From contig VZRG01000006.1 of assembly GCA_013397435.1 (NCBI GenBank), positions 2,300,430 to 2,364,429 on the forward strand: 64,000 bases of DNA, in the 5' to 3' direction. The translations under genes were made by a program, and so were the position numbers. How positions within the stretch are numbered: position 1 is the first letter of the stretch; every line of letters begins with the position of its first letter. Shown here piece after piece: positions 14,661 to 28,714 of this stretch. The stretch comes from Erythrocercus mccallii. Lineage: Eukaryota; Chordata; Aves; Passeriformes; Dicruridae. The notes under the pieces were generated by a model, which had not been told where the DNA came from, made no database searches, and saw nothing but the letters and a program-made list of their open reading frames with translations.

Positions 14661-15394
14661 ACAAAGAAAGTTGGCATTCAGATTACTTCATTTTTCACCC
14701 CCACCACCAGATCACAGACACAGTGAGGAGTGGTTGTGGTCATGAACTGAGTTATGCAGGACCTGTGCTTTGCACAGGGTTGAGTACCATAGCACTAAAT
14801 ACCAGAGACTGGTGCCATCCCAAATGTGCTGTGATCCCCAAGATTTTCATGGGTATCTTCTCTGGCCCTGCTCTCAGAGCTTCAGCATGGAGCCCAGTGA
14901 AGACCCTTCAAGTTCAGTGAATGTCAAAGGAATCTTTTTCATATCCCTTGCCATGTTTACATGTTAACTTGAGGTCATGGCAAATCCTTCCAAATGACTA
15001 TGAATTAAAACAGTTGTTCTCCATCACCATTAATTTAAAAGGTTTGAACTGATGAATATTATTTCTAAATCTGCATCTGTACCACCACCCTTCTGCTTTT
15101 TGTCATCATTAAAGTAATGGCAATAAGCACTGAGAAGAAAAATCATATGTGTTCTTAATCCACACCCATTACTTATTTTACAATGCAAGTTTCATTTCCA
15201 TTTATTCAGATAAATGTTAAATGTTGAACTGCATTTAGCTGTTCATCCTTGAAATGTGTAATTACACACAAACACATACATTCACAAACAAAAATAATAA
15301 GACCTGAAATATTAATCATCTCACCTGCTGTGAGAAATCACCCTTTTAATTTGTTATTCATGAGCAAAGGCACCTTTAGACAATGATCTGGGTT

Positions 15395-15445
15395 GTCTCC
15401 TCAGTTACACTTGTGCAACCCCAGTGAAAGCCAACAGAACTAAAG
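15395..15445. repeat. Possible palindromic MITE-like remnant
   Basis: CCTCAGTTACACTTGTGCAA followed by CCCCAGTGAAAGCCAACAG resembles the CTCAGTTACACC.GTGTAA...CAGTGAAGTCAATGG segment of the amniote palindromic repeat. Confidence 0.4.
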
Positions 15446-16984
15446 AACCAAGTCAGCTTTGGAGATTATCAAGGAGAAAAAATACCAGAAGGATCCATAT
15501 GTTTTTTGCGTATCCACAACATAGGTGTTAACTTTTAAATGATTGGGTTCTTGTCTTAGTTTTACAACTAGACTGCTTCCTTACTCTAACTTAGCCCTGG
15601 ATCTGGAAATTTTGAACCTAATTCGTAGGTGAAAACCACATGCCTTTGTATTTATTTAATAAAATCTTCTCAGACCATCTGCAAGATAATGCTGCTCAAT
15701 TTTCCATCATCCTGGATGTAAACATTTCAACAAGAGAAGGTGTTTGTGCTGTTAGATGCACCTTCTGAACTCTGCTAAGCTTATCTTCTCTTTAGAGACA
15801 AAACTTTGTTTACCTCAGATTTGAACACTGATTATAGGCCCTTGAGAAATAGGAAACAGTTTTTGAAACATTGTCAACCATAAATGGTTCCTGAAATGCA
15901 AGTCCCTTGAAAGGGAAGAACTCAGAGATATGGCCTTGTAGGAAAAGTGACCAAAAACCTGGAAGGTGCTGGAGATCCCTTATAAGTCAAGTTTCACAGG
16001 GCCAGAAAGGTCCATTGAGGCCACACTGTACATTTGGAGATGCACAGAAAACATACGGGAATGAAGTGCATCTTTCCCCTTCTTTTCCTTTTGTATTAAG
16101 GCATTAAAATTAACACATATAGAATTTGAAATATAATAGCCCAGCTATCTTCCTGTTTCAGGAGGTGTTAGCGGGAGTAGAGACGTTAAACTGCAAGATT
16201 GGCATTTTATTCTCAAATCAATAACTAAGCATCTTCCCCAAAAGCCATTCAGTTGAGGGCCCTCTCCTCTCATGTTTCAGTGTTACTATTCAGCTAGAAT
16301 AGACCAGAACAACTTGTGCACTTTATGTAAAGCTGTGTTCTTGGTTTCCTTCTGTATCTTTTCACAGAAAGGAATTCTAGAAACACTAGCACAGTACATA
16401 TTTTATAGATCAAATTCAGGGTCTTAAAGTCGCAATTACTTTTAATTTTTTAAATTTTTTTTTATGAATAACGTCAATGCCTGGTAACAGTCAGAAAAAG
16501 CAGATTTCATGTACAGAGTTTTTAGGAATGAAATAAAGAACAAAACTAACAGTGCCTTTATGCCTCTTTAAATGCATGGCACTCCTGCATTTTCAGTACT
16601 GCATGAAGTTACAGTCCTCTAACTCAAAACATGCCCACTGAAGGAAAAAAAGAAGAAGAAAAAAAGAGTATTCTCAGGGTTTTTTTCCAAAATGAGGAAC
16701 TGGCAGGCAGAAGGTTTAAAATAAAATAAAAGGATGTTCCTCCCATGTTGCAATTTGTAGGGCTTGGGATGCTGTGGATACTTAAAAGATATATGAGCTC
16801 AAGAAATGCCAGTACTAATTTATCAAAACCAAGTCACTGAAAAGCATTGAACATAGAGATTCCACCCCTGGTTCAGGAAATCCCTGAACAACCAGTGCTG
16901 GAGCCTGGGAGACGATATCACTAAGCACCGCTGCCTGCTCGCCGCCCATTCTCCGCCACTGACATTCATTATGGGACCTGGTGA

Positions 16985-17045
16985 GAACCAAGGTCCTGGG
17001 CTAAATGAGCCTTTGGTCTGAACAGATTGGACTGTTCTTATGAAA
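16985..17045 (+). mobile_element. Old CR1-type LINE 3' end
   Basis: The plus strand has CTGGGCTAAATGAGCCTTTG, then GTCTGAACAGATTGGACTGTTCTTATG in degenerate form. This matches the ancient amniote CR1 3' end (GGGCTAGATGGACCTTTGGTCTGA...TGTTCTTATG) rather than the younger avian type. Related but weaker sequence seems to extend left to about 16880. The divergence suggests an old insertion. Confidence 0.7.
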
Positions 17046-20000
17046 TGAGGCAGAGAGAAATTAGGTAATTTAGCCAGGAAATCTATGCCAAAGCAAAAAG
17101 CTAATGTTCTAGTTCCTGAGCCTTGTCCAGTGCCATACACAAAAGTATATAGTCCTGCCTCAAATCCCAGTCAAGCGAATGGCAACTGAGCTTACTCAGC
17201 ACATGCAAAGCTATGCACAATGTGCCAAGTAAAATTGGTAAGGATCACTTGTGATGGGGAGAGTACATCAGCTTTTGTGCCCAGTTAGCCTTTAGTCTTC
17301 CTGTGATTCCCAAGGAATATCTCTGTTGGGTTCCCCATGCATGGACAAATTGCCATATGCAAATTACCAATTGTTTTCTATTCACTGGAGTTTTACAAGA
17401 AATAGCAGCGGAAGCAAAAAATCCCTCTCACAGATTTCCTGCTCTAAAGCAACTTAATTAACCAAACTATCATATAAACAAAGATTTAAAAGAAATAAGT
17501 CATTTTACTTAAAGATCAGATAATGCATACAACTATTCCAAAGAGACAAATTTGGGGTTTTTTTTCACTGACTTCTATAATTCATATACAGCCAGTGGAG
17601 ATTCACATGACAATATTATTCAAAATGTTACCATCACTTCCAACACTTATTAAAAGAATCTAATCTATTTAAACATATTGTAGGGAAGAAGAGCTGATAT
17701 GTAATTATCTCTTTCCCTAAACTATTCTTTGATTTGGTTTCAGGGTTCAAGGATCCACCCAGTTTTTGTGTTAACAGCCAGCACTGATGTCACTGGGAGA
17801 AATTGAACGGAAGATAGAGGTGGAGGTTGAATTTGAAGATAAATTTAATAAAAACATTAGAAACCACTGGATAAGAAAAGCAAACAAACATCCAAGAAGT
17901 CCACCTCTGGTTTCATAACTTCCTTGCTTCTTGATGTATCATAATATCCTTCCTTTCCCTTTTTAATCATGCAAGCTAACAGCTGTCTTTTTAAACATTT
18001 TTAGACTCAACTTCAAGTGCCTCACTCGATACCATATGTCACACATTTCCTCTCTTTTTTTTGTGAAATGGCTTCAGATAGAATGTTTTAACCTTATTTT
18101 CCTGCTGTCTGGATTTCGTCTGTTGGTATTCAGAAGCCTCTTTCTATCTCAAATGCCATTCATTTTAAGCGTCTCATCAAATTTTGGTCACGGGTTTTAA
18201 ATTCTGCACTGTTAATCTTCTTAACCAATATAAGAAGTTAAAAACTCATTTATTACAAATTGCACTATGATGAGGATACTCGCTTACAGAGCAGCTAAAG
18301 TAGAAGATTACTGGTAGAAAATTAATAATTGCCAGTTGCAAACAGAAAATGAACAATAACAGGATGCAAAATAGACCAGGCTTGCTTACAGTGGTCATAT
18401 GCTTTCTTCTTTCTGCTGCGTCCCCACCTTTCAACTGCTATCTACCTTGCTATCACATTAGTTTTTAGCTATTTATATGATATTCAGCTTGGGGATTTGA
18501 TCTACTGTCTTAGGTGACAAGGTCTATGGAAGAACTCCAAAGACTTCTAGTAGATTTACATGTCAAGACTGTGAATCTTAAAATCTAAGTTTGACAGAAT
18601 AGCTAAGTCCACATTATTTTCGGATGGCTGGTGTGGATTGTTTTAAGATGGACAATAATTTGCCTCAAGTCTTGTACAATTAAATTGTAACTGAAATTTC
18701 ATACTGCTTCCTGAGTTCCCTTCTTGGATTCAATATGTATAATTTTATTCTTTCTAGTTCAGAGAAATATAAATCGATAGCCAGGAACTTTTCTGAAATG
18801 CACTGCTTTTGAGTGCCTGCCTCATTTTATTTTGTTTTATTGTTTTTATTTAATGGTCATGAACGTCTCACATGCTATGGTAGATGTGAAGGAAAAGCAC
18901 TATTTCTGAAGATGCAGAATTCTCTATGTAGCCTAAGGATAAGGCTGGATGACTATATAAACTGAGTATGTTTTAGGTGAATTGAATCAGGTAAAATGAC
19001 TTCTATCCTCTGAAAAAAGCTGTCCCAAGTCTGGAGGGAATAAATTGCCTTAACCTCAGGAAAGAGCAAAATCTAAAACATCTCCAGTCCTCCAACATAC
19101 TTCCCTGCTGCCATGTATTCATCTTTCTCACTGTCTTTTTCTCTCCATTTCATGACCTGTGTTTTCTGGCACTATAAGCAACCCCAAATCTCTCTCCTTT
19201 TGCTGTTCAGTGTCCTGCCTGTGATGCTGCCTATGGAGAGCCTATAAAACTCAAAACTAAGTTGTTCTTTTGAGGCATCTAAATGCTAAAACTTGTCAGT
19301 TTTGCTTCACATATATGAGCAATCTCCCTGAAAACATTGAAATAATGTACTCAAGTTCCTTCTGAATGAGGTTTTGAGACTGCTTTTTATAAAAGCACCT
19401 TACTGGACACTTGACTGCATAAGTGATTAATGCTCTATTTTGACATTGGCATACAAAGCTTAATGCTAGCTCTACAGAAAACAGAAAGTAGTCAGTGATG
19501 ACAGTACATCAGAGATTTGGCTATAAAAGCAACTTTACAAGCAAACATGCAAATTTCATATTCATTGTCTCCAATTGTTCACTGAAATATATTGAAAAAA
19601 TATTGCAATCTCTTTTTAATGAAATAATTTGAAAGTTTAGCTATGACAAATTCAGTATTATGTTTCATTTCTTCACCTATAGTGCTATAGTAGTAGCTAT
19701 TTATGCTTTTTCTTACATCTCATCTCACCTCTTACCAGATGGCTACTACATTTAAAATCCTCTTTACATCAAGCATAAACCTTCAAATCCAACCTGTTTA
19801 ACAAACTGGCTTCTACTACAGCATCATTTCTGCTTTTTAGATGAAGACTTTGGGTGCAGTTGCAGCTGCTGTTGCAGTTTATCACATGCCTTTTTTGGAA
19901 ACTTACTTTAGTCTTGTGAGCCTGGAGGAGAACAAGTGATTCAGAAGCAGCAGTCCCAAAAAAAGAAAAAAAGCAGGTAGGGGAGCCTGGGCGACTCACC

Positions 20001-21363
20001 ACAGTTATTTAACTACTGCTCCAGTTTAACTCTTGCAGTAATTGAAATCCTAGTTAGCCCCAAAATATATTGCTTTTATCTCTTTGGGAAGTTTTAGAAG
20101 GGTTAATTCTGGATTTTTTTTCTGACCATACTGCCTACTACGCAGAAAAACAAAAAAGAAAAAAAAAATTCTAGGTGTAAGTCTAAAAACCACCCCTCTT
20201 TTTTTTTTCTTTTTCCACCAAAAAATAATTCTGGACTGGGATTTGATTCCTCTTATTCAAATGGGTCAAGTGTCAGTAGGTCATTGCTTCATATAAGTAA
20301 GACGCCAGGCTTTTGGTAAGCAACTAAAATCTTCTGCTTTCTTTACGTTCTTCTATTATCTCTTTTAAAGTATTTCCTTATTTATTATCTTTAATACCCC
20401 ATGAAATACACTAATTGTAAAAATAATATCTAAGTCATTAAGTGTTATCTAAACTACTTGCTACAATGTCAGCTAAAAGAAAACGCATTTTTAAGGGATT
20501 CTATATCATCTTTCTACAAAAAAAAAAGCGCATATATTTTCCTTTATTTTTTTTTAGCCCTCTCTTAAAGACTTTTATTTTGCGATTCTGATATGTGACT
20601 GTTTTTATAATGTCAGGAAACTACCTTGAGTTAAAAAATTTATTGTGCTATAATCTTTGTACAGCAAGATTTAGCATTTCTGCATTAACCATCCTTTACA
20701 CTGTAGTCTTACTATCTCCCTTCGAGGTAATCCTTTTTACAGAGGGTCATGGCTTTTCACTGTCTATATGAAAACACATTTGCAAAAAGAAATAAAAGCC
20801 AAATTCACAAACCTACAAATGACAAGCAGAAAGGGCTTGTATTCCAGCTTGCTTCCCTGCAAAATCCTTTGAAAGGCTAAATAGCCTTTTCAGGGCAAGC
20901 ACTAATCTGCAGGCTTGTATCCCTATGTTTGAATGTAATGAGATTCCAGCAAACACATGCACTCTGTGTCGACACAGTGAGCTCAGTTTAAGAGCCGCTT
21001 ATTTTCAGCTACTTTCAGGCAGCTAAGACCTGAAATGCTACTTTAAGTAAAATGAGAATGCCTGTGCAGGGATTTGCACTGAATGCTTGAGACATTCACA
21101 AGTTTCCTTATTGACAAGGTAAAGTCATGCAGAGAGCTCTTTCACATTTAAAGCTCCCACTTTGCTGTCCAAACTCTCATTTTTTAGTTTCTTTTCTTGA
21201 CTGAGGTTAAACAAAATTAACTTTACCCATTAATTTTCTTTTTATCCCCACCAGTCTTTAAGAGAATACGTAAATTTTGTACTTAAGTCTGAATCATTTA
21301 CTCTTATATTATACCTGTTGGTAGAATGTGGCCTTTTTCTATGTAAAATAGCAGTGATTTTCT

Positions 21364-21460
21364 TTCAAGGCTAGGCTGAATAGGAATCTGAGCAACTTGG
21401 TCCAATGGAGGAGGCTGGAACTAAGACTCCTTCCAACCCAAACCATTCTACAATAAATGA
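21364..21460 (+). mobile_element. CR1 LINE 3'-end fragment
   Basis: The plus strand carries TTCAAGGCTAGGCTGAATAG, then TCTGAGCAACTTGGTC, GGCTGGAACTAAGACTCC, and TTCCAACCCAAACCATTCTA. These follow the order of the avian CR1 3' untranslated end, including the ATTCTA-type terminal repeat. A stretch between the GAGCAACTTGGTC part and the CTTCCAACCC part is shortened compared with the family. It is a severely 5'-truncated, non-coding copy. Confidence 0.85.
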
Positions 21461-22235
21461 TGTCCAATTTTTCTAGATTCTAAATTCAGTATAAGTTTCA
21501 CAGATTTTTAGTAAGGAATCAAAATTAATGGTCTAGACAATACTCTAACAGACTTCAAGGGATTTGTTCTTCAGTAAGTATTCCAGAAAAAGACTCTTGG
21601 TACAGCAACAGTAACTTGATGAAGACTTACTTTTTCATTACTCCCACACTTAAAAAATGAAATGAGATCCCTGTTTCTTATAACAAAAGAGGATGAAATG
21701 CATAAACAAAAAGGTTTGTTAAAACAGAATAAAATAAATTGTTATTCAGACTAAATGAAGTTAAACATTTCAACCAGCTATAATTAAATTAAATATGCCA
21801 CCATGACTATTGTTGATATACCACCTTCATGACCATTGATGCTTAGCCAAACAAAAAATGAAACTTGGATCAAGTAAAGAGAAAAAAACAACAGTGCTAT
21901 TGCTCTGCAGTTTCCTGATGTTTGACACATGGTTTGTATTGTAGGTACACGAATATCCCTTACGAAACCCTTTGCAAGCTTGTAAATAAACACTGGCTAC
22001 ACAGAGTAATGTTGATTTATACAAATGGCAAATGCTTTCAGGTTTTATGCTGGTTCCATATTTCAAACAATCTGGGAGTATAGATGAAATTATCAGATTC
22101 ACTACTTTGAAAAAGTAATCAATACCATTTGTTTTTCTGATTACACACTTACTGGTTTGTAATTAAAAAAAATAACAACAACAAAAAAAAAACCCTCATA
22201 CCTCAGGGCAAAAGAACTCACTGGAAGATAATCTT

Positions 22236-22301
22236 CCTCTCTTACACTGTTTGTTTTCAAATTCCCCTCCTCTCTTACACTGTTTGTTTTCTAAACCCCC
22301 T
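22236..22301 (+). repeat. 33-base tandem duplication
   Basis: Two copies, 22236-22268 and 22269-22301, each beginning CCTCTCTTACACTGTTTGTT. They differ at a few positions toward the end (CAAATTCCCCT against CTAAACCCCCT). Confidence 0.9.
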
Positions 22302-25300
22302 TTCAAAAACTGTCTCCAGGCTTGAAATCAGATTGAATCAATCAGTATATATTTACTGTGCCTTAGAGGTAAAATTCTGTATTATCTGAGAAACTACAGC
22401 ACAGAGATCTGACCAATTCTATGAGAATCCAAGCATTAAAACTTTTTTTACTCCTGCATATGATAACATCATGTAGGTTTGGCCCATAAGTGTGCAGAGG
22501 GGCATCTAAAGATTATCTGGCAGACAAATAGTTCCACCACTTTTAGTTACCTTCTCTGGGGACTCTTTTTGGCCCAGAGACATAGGACCATTTTCACATG
22601 ACAATGACTGAAGCTTCAACTTTTAAGAAATCTGAATTGCAGACAGCAAAAACCAATTAAGGCCGAACTACTTTCCCCAGGCAAAAGCCTAAGAACTAGA
22701 CAAGAACCCCAAGCACTGTTGTCATCCTCAGTCCAGCAGTTTTCCGTATCACTGATAAGAAAGTGCCATTACTGTTCATTATCTCACTGGCATTAAAAAA
22801 AATCAGAAAAGAAAAACCCCCAGATTTCTATCACGAATTCTTCATTGTTCCTTTCCTGCTGCTAATACTTTCCAAGCTGTGTTGTCAGTAAAGTTTTCTG
22901 CAGCATAATGCATATTTCACTTTTTATTTCTTTTCTGTTTCATCAGAAGACATAATTAGGCAAAACATTTAAAGAGTAGACTTAAGGTATGTTAATAATG
23001 TCATTGCCTGGAGCAAAGCCAATGTTTCAGGAGGACAGCAGAGATCTGAACTTTACATCTTCTTGCTTACATATGAAAAGGTCTCAGATGAAGGATTTAT
23101 TTATCTAGTGGATTGCTTCTCTTTTAAACAAAGAATAAAAAAGCAGAACATACTGCTTTATTTGTATTTGTCACTGCCAGTTTACATAATGCTAGGAAAT
23201 TATTTTTTAAGTCAAAATCTGTCACTGATGTGGCCCATGTCATATTTCTACTTTAAGAGGTGGCAAAAAATGTTTATATCCACATCAAGCCGCTTGCTCA
23301 ACTTTTCTGGTGTGGTTTATATTAAATACAGAAGAAGGCAGCAACTCAGTAATCCCTGAAAGCATCCTTGTGATGAGTCAGACCAAGCTGTTAGCAAAAC
23401 TCAAGTCATTTGGTACCAGGTTTTAACTCCATGTAGCAGCAGAGGTGTGAAAAAGACCAAGTGAATTTTAATACTTCTCTCATCAGAACGTTGCTACTTG
23501 AGCTTTGCACTTATGCAGCACGTGGAACATCACTGTGATAATTTTGACATTCCACTTCTCTTCATCAGTCTTGTCATTGTTCTTTTTAACATGTATCAGC
23601 TTTATTCTACATATAAGAACAATCAAGACTGTTTTATGCTTAATAGCAAATGGATACATCTTCAAGTCCTCTGACCAATTAGAGTATACATTTATATAAT
23701 ATTCTGATATTCTGCACATATAATAATTACAAGGCTAATATTTAATTTACTTAATTAATTTCATTGTGAAGGGATGTTTGAAGCCATGTTACTGAAGGAT
23801 TCCTCCAAGGTAATCGTTTAACAGCTAAGTCACCTTTAATTACTTGCCATAATGATACACATCTAAGACAGATATTGTTATACTGTGACATCTGAGCACT
23901 TTAACCTAAAGGTAGTTATTAGCACTCCCATGCAGGATTCATTATGGGTCATATTTCATTAATGGAGAGTATTGTGTTCTCATATGATTGTGTACATGCA
24001 AGCATTTATTAATATATCTCTTTGAGTGTGACCATGTTGCAACTTGAAGGAATCCACAGATTTTCATAAATCAGGAAGCATTTCTTAACTAAACTATATA
24101 CAATCATACAGGACAGAAGTATGACAGTTCTTCTGGACCTATCTGATAGGGGCACTAAATAGGAAATTGCTTAGGGATGGACAACATTTACAATTATGAT
24201 TAGCAGTGCAGTATTTGAAACTGAAATAATTAAAATGCAAACTAATGTCGAACTGCAAGAATCACTAGTTGTGATTTATTTCACCACAGGTGAGAATACA
24301 GTCCAGACTTGTAGATGACTGCAAATGTACACAAATTAAAATAGATTAGATGACATAGCAGGTCATCGCCAATTCTAATAGGTGTGAATTCATCATGATA
24401 ACATTATTTATTCTGCACAATTCTTCTTTTTAGCTAATTTTTCCAATGGTGACCGTTTCTTTCATCCAAATGTTTCTCACATTATTTTCTGACTCACTGA
24501 GCTACAGAAAAAAAGTATTTTTAAAAACAAAGCTTTCTTCTGGGAAAAAAATAAAAATAACCATATGTGAATTGTCTACAGCAAATAATACAGAAGTTGA
24601 AGAGAAAGAAAAAGCAGGCATTAACTAGTCATTCCTTGAGTTCTCAAGAAATGTTGCAAAGTTACTCACCCTTTTCCAATGAAATGAGTTACTTAGGAAA
24701 TAACTAAATTACTCCAAGTCCACAGCGGCATGAACGAGTCAGAGGCATGTATTTCATCTGAGTCAGGTCATACTCATTAAATTATTTTTCTTACATGAAT
24801 GAGGGAGAGCTGAAGGAAGGAACAGAAGGGCACAGAACACTTCCCTCACAGGAACGGTATTTGAGGGAAGATGTAGAGATTCTATATGGTTTATGCTCAG
24901 GAGCTCCAAGAGAAGCCCACACATTTCCAAACTTACCAAATGCCATAAACAGAAAACAAGTTGTTACAGGATGTGTAAGCTGGAACTCAGCATGAATGGA
25001 AGAGTAAACAATTTTTTTTCTAAGTGACTTCCAGTTTATTCTTAGATTTTGAGAACAGAAAGAGTTGCTGCAATCACTTAGTCTGATTTCCAGCATCACT
25101 CACACAAGCTGTAGGCATATGGGACAAGCACAAATATTTAAAACACTGCCTGTTTCAGTACTATTCTTAATTCCTCACAGCATTTCAGCAGTAATTTGAT
25201 TAACTCTTCATGGCAGAAGATACATGGACTAATGCAAAATGGAGATAATTATTTATGTCTATACACTGCTTTTGTATGTTATTTTTAGATAATACTGTGC

Positions 25301-27737
25301 ACAGTCTCATGGTCCTTCTGTGCACAAAATACCGTGTCTGTCTAAGCCATGACCTGTTCCTTAAACTGCATTTTCTTCCTGCTGACAGGTAGCATTGCAG
25401 CAATCAAGCATACATTCCTGTACCTGGTGTCTATATTCACAAGAGTATTGTTTAAAGAAGGATGAAGGATTTTTTTCTCTTTCAAGATTTCACGAAACTG
25501 ACTTAGTTTATTTGTGTCATCTTATGCCAGCAAAACATACAGTGCAAAAAAGATGAAAGGTTATATGTATACTGGCAAAGAAACATATTCTTTATACTTT
25601 GTAAGGGTATTTAGCAAAGTTACAAAGTGCACAGTGGGTAAATTCTATCTGCTCTTGTTTTGCAGAGATTCTTCCTCTTCCATTCATCTTCTCTGTGTGT
25701 CTGGCATATATGGGATTAATTCTTAATCACTTTCTTACATGATTCAGTAATTTTTTTTCCTTAGGAAGGAAAGTACTAATTACTAGTCAAATAAGTACTG
25801 TTTTTTTACTGAACTATGGAGTAGTGGAATTTTATGATTTGAATGAATTTAGATGGAAACAAATTTAAGACAGTTCTTGTGTAACAGGATAGAGAAGAGA
25901 CTCAGTTTCAAAATCTTTTAAAGGTAAGAAAGCATCTGGAAAGTATTATGAAAGCTTTTTTTTATATCAACATGAGTCTGTAGATAAAAGTGAGGATGGT
26001 CAAGATAGCAGAAGAACAATTATTTCCTGTTCCACCAGGCAACTGCTGGAAATACCTGTGTCCTGCTGCTTACTCACAGAAATAGCAGCTTCACCTGCAG
26101 TTGCTTTGTTTATATTGAAAATCAAGTAAGATTTAATCATTATGGAGAAGCCACTTTTGTCATGCTGACTGCAGCTGCTGATGAAAGAGAGAGATGTCCA
26201 AGGGGCTTGAAAGAACACAAGGAAGCCTTCCACTGTAGAAAGTGACTTTCTTTCCTGAATCCGTTTGAAAGCTTCTACATCCACGAGTGTTCTCCATTTG
26301 GGGAAATTCCCCCTTCTTTGGAAATTCTGAATCAGTGACAGTCTTGTGGTCAGAAGCAACATCAGGAACAGGTTCTGAGGAGATCAGGCATGAACCTCTC
26401 CATCACTGCTGAGCAGCCTGTGCCATGTCCATACACAGCCTCTCTGGGCCCTTCCTGGGCCTAACTGCAGGCCAGTCACCCTGCCAGTGTATCATTGAAC
26501 TCATACAATGTGAACATGCAGAAAATGTGAATATTAGGTTGGTCTGAAAGCATGGGAGAAGGCAGTGCTTTCAGACTTACATGTCTCTGAGAGTTAAATA
26601 TATCCCACAGACTCTAAAAAATGCCTGAAAGGCACTTCACAGCATGCCAGCTGTCATAAAATTTTAGGCAAAGACCAGTGAAATTAGTTCACCAATAAGG
26701 CCTTAGTTAGATTCTTGTGTCTGAGTATTTAATATAACTGGGTAGTTTTCTGTTCAGCATTTCACAGCACTGTGGTCTGTATGTGGAGCATCACCCACAG
26801 CTATAACCTGCTGCATTGTGACCTTGGCTGTTTAAAGATTATTTGACAAGATGTTGGTACTGAGCTACAAACACAATGCAGTCACTTCCTTCAGTGGCAG
26901 ATATCACATTTACGATTCTTCTTCATGAGGTCAGCCTCTGTCAACTGGAGCCTTGTGATGTGAATCCCACAATTAATAATTCTGCTTTGATGCTGATCTA
27001 TCCAAACCTGAGCTCGGTAACTCCTTCTTTCAGTTTTGTTTCCTCCTGTGCCTCTAAATCAAGAAATAATTCTATTTATAAGTAATTTCCTCAATTAAGT
27101 CAGTCTATACTATAAGCTATATTTCCACTGTTTTTATTACATTGGTTTCCCAACAGATGGTGGTTTGTTATTTTATTTTTTTCTCCCCCATGTTGGTCAA
27201 GAGATCAAAGGATTTAGCCATACTTGTCTTTTGTTTCAGGAGGTGTGTGGATAAAATTTTGCATATGTTGCATGACTGTGAAGCTGAGTTAATGTTTTCA
27301 ATTGCTACTCTAACAAGAGGCAAATGCTGAACTTCTGTGTTACTAGAAACATTATAGGCTCTGTTGATGAGCCAATATAATATTCCCACCCAGAAAATTG
27401 GATCGACATCTTAATGTGACTGCCATAACTCTTAAAAGTACAATCTACGTCTGTAATGAATTAGGAAAACTGTATCATCTCATGGTAAAGTAAGGTAACC
27501 ATGTGAGAGTGGGAATATTTACATTATGGGAATAAATAATTCATCATAATTTAACTGATAGGAGAAATAATGAACATCCAAATGCAAACAGTGGGTGTAT
27601 TTTCAGCTCCTCTGGTAGTCATCGCTAAAATTAATTTCCTTAAAGTAGTCACAAAATTCTGAGCAATCCTTCTAACAATGCTAGAAATTAATGTGTTTTT
27701 TTTTCCTGTGACTATGAAAATGAAAAGTGCACCTCAG

Positions 27738-27790
27738 TTTTTGGCTACCTCAGTATAAGTCATAGGGAACTCCACTGAAGACAAACAGCT
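27738..27790. repeat. Possible palindromic MITE-like remnant
   Basis: CCTCAGTATAAGTCATAGGG followed by AACTCCACTGAAGACAAAC resembles the half-element CTCAGTGTAAGT...AACTCCACTGAAGTCAATGG. This is a weak, short match. Confidence 0.3.
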
Positions 27791-28690
27791 CTAGAAAAAA
27801 ACACCCCATACTTTAAAAGAATAAATTAAACCCAGATCCTAAGAGGGTCTTTAACTTGAATCATTATCTCAGCATACTCAAAGTTACCCATGGTTTTAAG
27901 ACATGGACTCACAAAGCAAGGCATCACATGTGGTATAAGTGAAAGTCCACCCAGTGGTTCTGCGTGTGCACATGTGCACGCTCCACTCCGCAAATTTACT
28001 TCCATGGAGGTCTCTCTCTATCTCAGTCTTTTTTTCTCCCCTCCAGCAACATAAACAAAAGTTTTCCCACAGTTCTGAGACTTATTTCTTTGAACCTAAT
28101 GAATATGTCGACTGGCTTTGGTTTCTTATTCATGGAAGCCATTCAGCTGTGGCACACTGTATACAGTTCTCCACTGTAATCAACCAGCATTGCTCAGCCA
28201 CCAAGGACGAAAGCCATGTACGGTGAGGGAACAATGGTCTCCTCAGTTATCTCACTGGAAGCATGCTAGGGCATAGATTCCTCTCATTAGGAGGCTGGGG
28301 GCTCAAATTTGACATTATTACTCACACTGGACTCTTTCTGCATTGGGAAAAACCTAAAAAAAAATTTCTGTGTTAACAGTTCCTTTGTTAGAATTTTTTT
28401 TTCCAACAGTGCAGGACAAGAGGCAGTATCTTGCCAGTTCCAAGCTTCCTTTTCTGCCCCCACATACCTGTAGAGATCAGACCAGATCCACGGAAACACC
28501 GACACTGTCTTCAGACCATATCCTTACTAGTTCTCCCTCACCTCAGGGTTTTATTTGTTTCAACTAAAACCAAACTGCAGAATGCTGGAACATCACCTGC
28601 AAGTGGAAAAGTGACTTCCACTTACCTTTTCTTTAAAGTATCTGTATAAAGTGTTATTAAATTAATACAGTTCTGGAGTTCATTTTTCAG

Positions 28691-28714
28691 TTTGGTTTGG
28701 TTTGGCTTGGTTTC
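28691..28714 (+). repeat. (TTTGG)n short repeat
   Basis: Four to five units of TTTGG with one C substitution. Confidence 0.8.

Noticed and set aside
26000..26362. 120-codon minus-strand frame
   Set aside because: Same orientation as SEMA3A but unrelated to any part of the protein, with no matching splice sites. A chance opening.
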